Shown here: one piece after another, positions 55,020-64,000 of the stretch
Numbering within the stretch: position 1 is the first letter of the stretch
Layout: every line of letters starts with the position of its first letter
Source: Candidula unifasciata
Taxonomy: Eukaryota; Mollusca; Gastropoda; Stylommatophora; Geomitridae
Direction: 5' to 3'
Assembly (NCBI GenBank): GCA_905116865.2
Contig: CAJHNH020008401.1
Location: 168,501-232,500, forward strand
Length of the DNA stretch: 64,000 bases
Notes under the pieces: generated by a model
What the model saw: the letters and a program-made list of their open reading frames with translations, nothing else
What the model was told of the DNA's origin: nothing
The model's database searches: none
Translations under genes and position numbers: made by a program

Positions 55020-55455
55020 GGTTGTTTGGATGGTTGATTCAAACTTTGGTTTGTAAATGGATTGGTTGATTCGATCTTTGGTTTGTAAGTGGATTGGTTG
55101 ACTGGTTGGTTGGTTTGTAAGTGGATTGGTTGACTGGTTAGTTGTTTTGTTGGTGGATTGGTTGAGTCGTTGGTTGGTCTGTAAGTCGATTGGTTGACTT
55201 GGTTGGTTTGTGAGTAGATTGGTTGACTGGTTGGTTGGTTTGTAAGTGGATTGATTGACTGGTTGGTTGGTTGGGTTGTAAGCGGATTAGTTGACTGGTT
55301 GGTTGGTTTGTGAGTGGATTGATTAGTTGGTTTAATAGTGGATTGGTTGGGTGGTTGATTGGCCTGTAAGTCGATTGGTTGATTGGTTGATAGGTTTGTT
55401 AGTGTATTGGTTGACTAGTTTGTTAGTTTGTTAGTGGATTGGCTAGCTGCTGCTT
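55020..55455. repeat. Degenerate ~30-bp TTGG-rich tandem repeat
   Basis: Units such as GTGGATTGGTTGACTGGTTG, then GTTGGTTTGTAA; variable unit length. Confidence 0.9.
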
Positions 55456-55970
55456 TTTTGGGCGATGGGCTACTTTATAAAAAGACGGATGCGATCAAGA
55501 CTTTACAGTGCACTTATACAAGGTATCATATCCACACTTTGAGAGACTGATGCATCGAGATGTGAGCGCGTAGAGTCTGGGAGATTCTCAATGCGCGCGG
55601 AAGGTGCGTGAACTTTTATTCGGGTTACAACAGGCACCATTAGTATGGTAGGTCTTCTCTGGCTGACAAATGTAGCGGAAGTAAACTTGTAGGAATGTCG
55701 CGCGTGCAGTGAGGTCGCTTCTTGATTGATTCATTGATTTATTCATTCTTTAGCTGATTGGTTGTTTGATCGATTGTTTGGGTGTTCATATCTGAGGGCA
55801 GGTGTAACATCAGTGTATGTGGCAGTCTTCAGCCCGGCACATTCTAACAGGTCTGGATTACGTCTTGCTGGTTTATGCCTGCTCATTCGAGTTGTTGGCC
55901 CCTCATTGTCAGCAGTCCTCCAAGCGCCCTGGCGCTGACACAAAGAAACCATTGTAGAAAAAAATGGGAT
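55456..55970. other. No gene recognised
   Basis: Unique sequence, followed by a G run at about 55975-55990. Confidence 0.45.
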
Positions 55971-56029
55971 GGGTGGGGGGGGGGGGGGGCTGTGAGCATC
56001 AACATATATCTACTGCTGTGGGAAATTCA

Positions 56030-56385
56030 TCAAACGTCCTCAGCATGACAGCTAAGGAACACCTGCAATCTTATTTGGGGGAGACAACGAACGTCCTCAG
56101 CATGACACATAGGGAACACCTGTAATATTATTTGGTGAAGACAACGAACGTCCTCAGCATGACAGCTATGGAACACCTGCAATCTTATTTGGTGGAGACA
56201 ACAAACGTCCTCAGCATGTCATCTAAGGAACACTTGCAATCTTATTTGCTGAAGACGTCGAACGTCCTCAGCATGTCAGCTAAGGAACACCTGTAATTTT
56301 ATTTGCTGGAGACGTCGAACGTCCTCAGCATGACAGCTAAGGAACACCTGCGATGTTATTTGCTGGAGACAACGATCACCAGAAT
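56030..56385. repeat. ~60-bp tandem array, 6 copies
   Basis: Unit with GAACGTCCTCAGCATGACAG, CTAAGGAACACCTGCAATCT, and TATTTGCTGGAGAC. Confidence 0.93.
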
Positions 56386-56465
56386 TTCATGGCCAGTATT
56401 GATCACAAATGGTGCTCCGGATCTGAACACATACACTTCAGTGGTGAAGGTTTGCTAAGAAAGTG

Positions 56466-57215
56466 ACGGTGCTATGTCCATTGCCTGCTCACTTGTTTTG
56501 TCCATACTACAGAAGACGGTGCTCTGTTTATTGCCTGCTCACTTGCGTTGTCCATACTACAGAAGACGGTGCTCTGTCCATTGCCTGCTCACCTGTGTTG
56601 TCCATACTACAGACGACGGTGCTATGTCCATTGCCTGCTCACCTGTGTTGTCCATACTACAGAAGACGGTGCTCTGTCCATTGCCTGCTCACTTGTGTTG
56701 TCCATACTACAGAAGACGGTGCTCTGTCCATTGCCTGCTCACTTGTGTTGTCCATACTACAGAAGACGGTGCTCTGTCCATTGCCTGCTCACCTGTGTTG
56801 TCCATACTACAGAAGACGGTGCTCTGTCCATTGCCTGCTCACCTGTGTTGTCCATACTACAGAAGACGGTGCTCTGTCCATTGCCTGCTCACTTGTGTTG
56901 TCCATACTACAGAAGACGGTGCTCTGTCCATTGCCTGCTCACTTGTGTTGTCCATACTACAGAAGACGGTGCTCTGTCCATTGCCTGCTCACCTGTGTTG
57001 TCCATACTACAGAAGACGGTGCTCTGTCCATTGCCTGCTCACCTGTGTTGTCCATACTACAGAAGACGGTGCTCTGTCCATTGCCTGCTCACCTGTGTTG
57101 TCCATACTACAGAAGACGGTGCTCTGTCCATTGCCTGCTCACCTGTGTTGTCCATACTACAGAAAACGGTGCTCTGTCCATTGCCTGCTCACTTGTGTTG
57201 TCCATACTACAGAAG
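56466..57215. repeat. 50-bp satellite, 15 copies
   Basis: Unit ACGGTGCTCTGTCCATTGCC plus TGCTCACCTGTGTTGTCCAT plus ACTACAGAAG. Open in all three plus frames (up to 414 aa), purely from the unit sequence. The only common variant is CACTTG/CACCTG. Confidence 0.97.
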
Positions 57216-57382
57216 CCTGAACCTGAGGACTCAGAGACTTTAAGCTTCCCCTCCCCTCCCCCACCTCGCCTTTTCCCTACCCCAAAACGTATAGACGTTC
57301 TCCGTCGAAAGCATTTGTCTCTGCATTTCCTGTTGTCAAACACAGATTTAAACTATTCTGCCACTTATCACATAATTATACT

Positions 57383-57705
<323 letters not shown>

Positions 57706-57719
57706 AATAATGATGATGA

Positions 57720-58555
57720 TAATAATAATAATAAAAACAATACTAACAATAATAATGCACATGATGGCAAATAAACATAGTCATATATTGGAATTATGTG
57801 TATGAATCAAAAACGTGAAAAGGGATCTGCATATTGGGGGGAGGGCACGAACAGTCTCAGTGGAAGGGGGTACGTGGTGCTCTAGTCATCATGTTCTTCC
57901 CCGCCCTGACTTCTCTGTTGAACGTATGGCCTGGGCTGAGAATCACCGGCGTACCGAGCTGCCTGGCAAGGTAAAGAGATAGAACGCAGTGCTTGAACAC
58001 TCGCTCGCAGGCTAACAGACGGCTAACCATATTCCCGCGCTCCCAACTTTCCCGCCTCCGATCGTTCCTGTTCTATTTACCTATCCTTGGTTTTTTTTTT
58101 CCTGACATCTTTTTTTTCCTTCTCTCCTGCTCCTACTCCTCCCTTCTCTCGCATCGTTTCCCCGATGTTGTTTCCTCTGCTCTTGATGCAGTGTGTTTAG
58201 ACCTCTTTCAGCTGTAGTCTTGTTCCCCCGGCTGAGACCAGCTTCCACTCCTCCCTGGCACAACTTTTCAGGCGGTTCCACCACAGACTGTCAGATGTTC
58301 CAGGTGTCGGATGTGTTTCTCCTGTTCTCCGCACATCGCTCAATCTGAACAACTTGGATTACTCATTACTGTAAACTCATCTTGGAAAATTGTTTCGTTT
58401 CTTTAATTAGCTTTTTTTTTTCACCGTTTCCTCTGCGACCTTGACAGGAATCTGTTGGTTACGATGAGGTAATTAGTTTTAATATGAATTTCGTTTTGTG
58501 AAAACTGACAGATGCTTTAGGGACGCTGACACAAAGAAAACGTGTGGTGCGGGGC
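57720..58555. other. No gene recognised
   Basis: Unique sequence. A 74-residue Phe/Ser-rich frame at 57993-58217 spans T-rich tracts and has no support. Confidence 0.5.
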
Positions 58556-61500
58556 GGTACATGCTGTCTCAACAGGTACACGTCTGTCTCAATCAGCAAA
58601 TGTCTGTTACAACCTGTAGGTATCTGTCACAACCTGTACCTGTATGTCACAACCTGTACCTGTCTGTCACAACCGGTACATGTCTGTCTCAACCTGTACA
58701 TGTTTGTTACAACATGTACGTGTCTTTCACAACCTGTACCTGTATGTCACCAACCTGTACCTGTCTGTCACAACCTGTACCTGTCTGTTACAACCTGTAC
58801 CTGTCTGTTACAACCTGTACCTGTCTGTTACAACATGTACGTGTCTGTCACAACATGCACATGTCTGTCACAACCTGTACCTGTCTGTCACAACCTGTAC
58901 CTGTCTGTCACAACATGTACGTGTCTGTCACAACATGCACATGTCTGTCACAACCTGTACGTGTCTGTTACAACCTGTAGGTGTCTGTCACAACCTGTAC
59001 CTGTCTGTCACAACCTGTACCTGTCTGTTACAACCTGTACGTGTCTGTTACAACCTGTACCTGTCTGTCACAACCTGTACCTGTCTGCCACAACCTGTAC
59101 CTGTCTGTCACAACCTTTACCTGTCTGTCACAACCTGTAGGTGTCTGTCACAACCTGTACCTGTCTGTCACAACCTGTACCTGTCTGTCACAACCTGTAG
59201 GTGTCTGTCACAACATGTACCTGTCTGTCACAACATGTACCTGTCTGTCTCAACCTGTACGTGTATGTCACAACCTGTAGGTGTCTGACACAACCTGTAC
59301 CTGTCTATCACAACCTGTACGCGTCTGTCACAACCTGTACGCGTCTGTCACAACCTGTACCTGTCTGTCACAACCTGTACCTGTCTGTTACAACCTGTAC
59401 GCGTCTGTCACAACCTGTACGTGTCTGTCACAACCTGTACCTGTCTGTCACAACCTGTACCTGTCTGTTACAACCTGTACGTGTCTGTTACAACCTGTAG
59501 GTGTCTGTCACAACCTGTACCTGTCTGTCACAACCTGTACCTGTCTGTTACAACCTGTACGTGTCTGTTACAACCTGTACCTGTCTGTCACAACCTGTAC
59601 CTGTCTGCCACAACCTGTACCTGTCTGTCACAACCTGTACCTGTCTGTCACAACCTGTTGGTGTCTGTCACAACCTGTACATATCTATTACAACCTGTAC
59701 ATGTCTGTCACAACCTGTACATATCTGTCACAACCTGTACATATCTGTCACAACCTGTACCTGATTGTCACAACCTGTACATGTCTGTCACAACCTGTAC
59801 ATGTCTGTCACAACCTGTACCTGTCTGCCACAACCTGTACCTGTCTGTCACAACCTGTAGGTCTCTGTCACAACCTGTAGGTGTCTGTCACAACCTTTAC
59901 CTGTCTGTCACAACCTGTATCTGTCTGTCACAACCTGCATCTGTCTGTTACAACCTGTAGGTGTCTGTCACAACCTGTAGGTGTCTGTCACAACCTGTAC
60001 CTGTCTGTCACAACCTGTACCTGTCTGTCACAACCTGTACGTGTATGTCACAACCTGTAGGTGTCTGACACAACCTGTACCTGTCTGTCACAACCTGTAC
60101 GCTTCTGTCACAACCTGTACGCGTCTGTCACAACCTGTACCTGTCTGTCACAACCTGTACCTGTCTGTTACAACCTGTACGCGTCTGTCACAACCTGTAC
60201 GTGTCTGTCACAACCTGTACCTGTCTGTCACAACCTGTACCTGTCTGTTACAACCTGTACGTGTCTGTTACAACCTGTAGGTGTCTGTCACAACCTGTAC
60301 CTGTCTGTCACAACCTGTACCTGTCTGTTACAACCTGTACGTGTCTGTTACAACCTGTACCTGTCTGTCACAACCTGTACCTGTCTGCCACAACCTGTAC
60401 CTGTCTGTCACAACCTTTACCTGTCTGTCACAACCTGTAGGTGTCTGTCACAACCTGTACCTGTCTGTCACAACCTGTACCTGTCTGTCACAACCTGTAG
60501 GTGTCTGTCACAACATGTACCTGTCTGTCACAACATGTACCTGTCTGTCTCAACCTGTACGTGTATGTCACAACCTGTAGGTGTCTGACACAACCTGTAC
60601 CTGTCTATCACAACCTGTACGCGTCTGTCACAACCTGTACGCGTCTGTCACAACCTGTACCTGTCTGTCACAACCTGTACCTGTCTGTTACAACCTGTAC
60701 GCGTCTGTCACAACCTGTACGTGTCTGTCACAACCTGTACCTGTCTGTCACAACCTGTACCTGTCTGTTACAACCTGTACGTGTCTGTTACAACCTGTAG
60801 GTGTCTGTCACAACCTGTACCTGTCTGTCACAACCTGTACCTGTCTGTTACAACCTGTACGTGTCTGTTACAACCTGTACCTGTCTGTCACAACCTGTAC
60901 CTGTCTGCCACAACCTGTACCTGTCTGTCACAACCTGTACCTGTCTGTCACAACCTGTTGGTGTCTGTCACAACCTGTACCTGTCTGTCACAACCTGTAC
61001 CTGTCTGTCACAACCTGTAGGTGTCTGTCACAACATGTACGCGTCTGTCACAACATGTACCTGTCTGTCTCAACCTGTACCTGTCTGTCACAACCTGTAC
61101 CTGTCTGTTACAATCTGTACATGTCTATTTCAACCTGTTCACATCTCTCACAACATGTACATGTCTGTCACAACCTGTACCTGTCTTTCATAACCTGTAC
61201 CTGTATGTCACCAACCTGTACCTGTCTGTCACAACCTGTACCTGTCTGTCACAACTTGTACGTGTCTGTCACAACATGTACCTGTCTGTCACAACCTGTA
61301 CGTGTCTGTCACAACATGTACATGTCTGTCACAACCTGTACCTGTCTGCAACAACATGTACCTGTCTTTCAAAACATGTACGTGTCTGTCACAACATGTA
61401 CCTGTCTGTCACAACATGTACGTGTATGTCACAACATGTACATGTCTGTCACAACCTGTTCAGATCTCTCACAACATGTACATGTCTGTCACAACCTGTA

Positions 61501-61735
61501 CCTGTCTTTCACAACTTGTACCAGTATGTCACCAACCTGTACCTGTCTGTCACAACCTGTACCTGTCTGTCACAACATGTACCTGTCTGTCACAACCTGT
61601 ACGTGTCTGTCACAACATGTACATGTCTGTCACAACCTGTTCACATCTCTCACAACATGTACATGTCTGTCACAACCTGTACCTGTCTGTTACTACCTGT
61701 ACCTGCCTGTCACAACCTGTACCTGTCTGAACTGC
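58556..61735. repeat. 20-bp satellite, ~158 copies, with higher-order structure
   Basis: Unit CTGTCTGTCACAACCTGTAC. Variants (GTG, GCG, ATG, TTA, AGG endings) occur in ordered blocks. The segment 58981-59680 recurs at 60281-60980, exactly 1300 bp (65 units) later. Long Cys/Val/Leu-rich frames are by-products of a stop-free unit. Confidence 0.98.
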
Positions 61736-61814
61736 TGCGCAAGTGGTATTTTGTTCTTGACTTAAGTGTGACGTCAGTTTGTTCTAACTCTTGGAGTCGC
61801 CGACAGAAATTGCT

Positions 61815-62452
61815 CTACTGATTCTGTTCCTGAAAAAGTTGTCACTGTAACCAGCAACTGTTTGTTCCTGACAAAGTTATCACTGTAACCAGCAACTGTA
61901 CTGATTCTGTTCCTGATAAAGTTATCACTGTAACCAGCAACTGTACTGATTCTGTTCCTGACAAAGTTGTCACTGTAACCAGCAACTGTACTGATTCTGT
62001 TCCTGGCAAAGTTGTTACTGTAACCAGCAACTGTACTGATTCTGTTCCTGACAAAGTTGTCACTGTAACCAGCAACTGTACTGATTCTGTTCCTGACAAA
62101 GTTGTCACTGTAACCAGCAACTGTACTGATTCTGTTCCTGACAAAGTTGTCACTGTAACCAGCAACTGTACTGATTCTGTTCCTGACTAAGTTATCACTG
62201 TAACCAGCAACTGTACTGATTCTGTTCCTGACAAAGTTATCACTGTAACCAGCAACTGTACTGATTCTGTTCCTGACAAAGTTATCACTGTAACCAGCAA
62301 CTGTACTGATTCTGTTCCTGGCAAAGTTATCACTGTAACCAGAAACTGTACTGATTCTGTTCCTGACAAAGTTGTCACTGTAACCAGCAACTGTACTGAT
62401 TCTGTTCCTGACAAAGTTGTCACTGTAACCAGCAACTGTTTGTTCCTGACGC
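61815..62452. repeat. 45-bp satellite, ~14 copies
   Basis: Unit TCTGTTCCTGACAAAGTTGT plus CACTGTAACCAGCAACTGTACTGAT, split here for length. Open on the minus strand with a 15-residue repeat (VAGYSDNFVRNRIST). Confidence 0.97.
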
Positions 62453-63760
62453 AATTAAAATAATAATATAACCCAGAAGATGTCGCAGTAATGATAACAT
62501 TTCAACGTTAAAGAGTTTATAGTTAGGTTGTTTAGAAGAACCAGTGGCACCATGAGCGTTGACACGAGGAAACAATGGGAGTTGGGGTGTGAGGGCTTGG
62601 TGTCGTCTTGGAAATGTTTCATAGGAGCTTAGTGGGATCTAAGCCTGTTTAAGTGCGTAATAATAACTGGTAAATGATAAATCAGTATAATAATATATAT
62701 GTAGTAATATGAAAAGTGAAAACATAAATTTGAATCCAAAAACTTCTACACATGTTTAGGGGGAGTCATCGTTTAACTCATATATGTTATTTGGGAGGCG
62801 GGGGGGGGGGGGGGGGGGTCAACCCACTTACACATGTTCTGGGGGGGGGGGGGATTGGGAAGGGTCAGACCACTCTCTCTCTCTACAATGTTTTCATGGG
62901 GTTTTGAGCGCCCCTCCCCTCCCCCACGACCACGCATTGTAATGAATGAGGTAAGGATACTTAGATTAGTACGTTTTTTTTTTTTTTTTTACATATTCTG
63001 AATTGTATCTATCTGGTGTCTGATTCCTTATTTTAGCACATGTCATTTGTTTGGCAAACGCTAAAATGAGTAAATTAGTTTTATTAACTGCTACACATTG
63101 TAAAAAGAATTCAAATTCTTGTCTGCGAAAGCAAAATTAGTGTTGTTACCTTTCTCAGTTACATATCTCCGTGAAGCGGAGTTCTCCCTTATACAGCTCC
63201 CAAATAATAATAATAATAATAATAAAAATAATAATAACCATAACAACAACAACAATGATAATAATAAACAAACACAAAAGCTGGTTGGATGCAGAAGCAG
63301 CCAGATACTGGCCTGCAATTTTGATCAGCTGAATGTTAAGTAAGAAAACTGCACAACAATGAAAACACAGTTTCTCGTTAATTCGTTATTTTATCCAGAC
63401 CTATTGCCGCTATCACCAACCATGTAAAAAAATACTGTTATGCAAATGGTTTGTTTTAGTGAAATGTGCAAGAGTGTAATGTATGCCCAAGTGTATTAGT
63501 GGTAGTTGAGAATCAAACAACTATTGGTGAGACGTTTTCAGAATACCACTTTAGTGCAAGACCAGTACACAGTCGGTATAGAAAGAAAAAGTTGGTAGAA
63601 GTACATTCGAGTAGGTTGTTGCATCGGAGCACTGAGCACACATGGGAATGCCCAATGTGCAGTGACGTCGAATGTGATAACGTGACATTGCAGGAGAATT
63701 TTGCAGTTGTTTTGAAATGTCTTTATTTTAAATTCCCTTACAACCTAGCCCGCCCTCCTC
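62453..63760. other. Intronic-looking sequence, no supported exon
   Basis: G runs at about 62797-62818 and 62840-62853, a T run near 62977-62990 and an AAT run at 63206-63238. A 100-residue plus frame (63466-63768) contains ECPMCSDVEC but has no splice signals or family I recognise. Confidence 0.5.
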
Positions 63761-63762
63761 CG

Positions 63763-63872
63763 TACTGATGGACATCAATAATTTGTTAGACGCTCGCTGA
63801 CATTACTGATGGACATCAATAATTTGTTAGACGCTCGCTGACATTACTGATGGACATCAATAATTTGGTCAT
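63763..63872. repeat. 41-bp tandem repeat, 2.5 copies
   Basis: TACTGATGGACATCAATAAT plus TTGTTAGACGCTCGCTGACAT. Lies ~90 bp before the splice acceptor of the last exon. Confidence 0.92.
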
Positions 63873-63959
63873 CAATGGTCAGTCACAAAAGGTGTCAACT
63901 GCTGACCTCAATCATACGTAATTGGCTTTTGTCAAACATCCATTTATTTGTCTTTTCAG

Positions 63960-64000
63960 AGCTTCCGTTCGGGTGGGAGAAAGTTGAAGATCCTCATTAC
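63960..64000 (+). CDS. Start of a WW-domain exon (FRMPD- or MAGI-like), cut by window edge
   Basis: A pyrimidine-rich acceptor TTTGTCTTTTCAG precedes 41 nt encoding (E)LPFGWEKVEDPHY. L-P-x-G-W-E-K-x-x-D-P-x-Y is the first half of a group-I-type WW domain, closest in my memory to the second WW of MAGI proteins. The order short N-terminus then WW also fits the FRMPD family, so I leave the symbol blank. WW domains bind Pro-rich peptides, and both families are PDZ scaffolds at junctions or synapses. The rest of the gene lies to the right. Confidence 0.8.

Noticed and set aside
60581..61765. 394-residue Cys/Val-rich open frame and its overlapping siblings
   Set aside because: By-product of a 20-bp unit lacking stops; peptide period follows the DNA unit and no start or splice context is present.
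61774..62454. 226-residue minus-strand frame with a 15-residue repeat
   Set aside because: 45-bp satellite; frame follows the unit length and shows no signal peptide, domain or splice context.
63466..63768. 100-residue frame with CPMC-x4-C
   Set aside because: Single cysteine cluster, no acceptor or donor placed to make an exon, and it lies in the presumed WW-gene intron.

Overview
The window reads as genomic DNA of an invertebrate animal, most likely a gastropod mollusc. Spliced exons, tRNA-derived SINEs, Penelope-like elements and a non-LTR element family with a C-terminal RNase H domain support this. The organism call is inference from element style, not from a diagnostic gene. By my own summation of array spans, roughly 40% of the 64 kb is tandem repeat. 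I can support only two host loci with real coding evidence.

Left part (1-12,010): six exons on the minus strand encode the first ~352 residues of REXO4, a DEDDh-type RNA/DNA exonuclease. The gene reads from 12,007 down to 709 and runs off the left edge. Every splice phase matches, and the ExoI and ExoII motifs are present. Its introns have grown by acquiring satellites of about 82, 41, 29, 50 and 25 bp, SINE-like repeats and a decayed RNase H fragment.

Middle (12-33 kb): no host gene is supported. The region holds 55-, 50-, ~80-, 13-, 28-, 25- and 24-bp arrays, a foldback element, tRNA-like SINE copies, and a nested mobile-element site at 18.4-21.9 kb. There a Penelope-like element with a GIY-YIG endonuclease and a hammerhead-like motif has landed inside an RNase H-bearing non-LTR element.

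Right part (33-64 kb): three plus-strand exons are candidates for one or two genes. One is a long serine-rich first exon (33,231-34,403). One is a short alternative first exon (47,521-47,602). The last is the start of a WW-domain exon at the right edge (63,960-64,000). The 47.5 kb exon joins the WW exon in phase, giving a protein that begins with 27 basic, serine-rich residues followed by a WW domain. This resembles the FRMPD or MAGI scaffold families. Between the exons lie a second Penelope fragment, several RNase H/RT relics on both strands, arrays of 32, 21, 39, 29, 50, 20 and 45 bp, GAA/TTC and CA/GA microsatellites, and a 198-bp hAT-type MITE at 52,084-52,281 with an 8-bp target duplication. 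Parts of that MITE look strikingly like vertebrate URR1/SPIN-type elements.

The long open frames across the arrays arise because the unit length or its multiples avoid stop codons. They are not annotated as genes.
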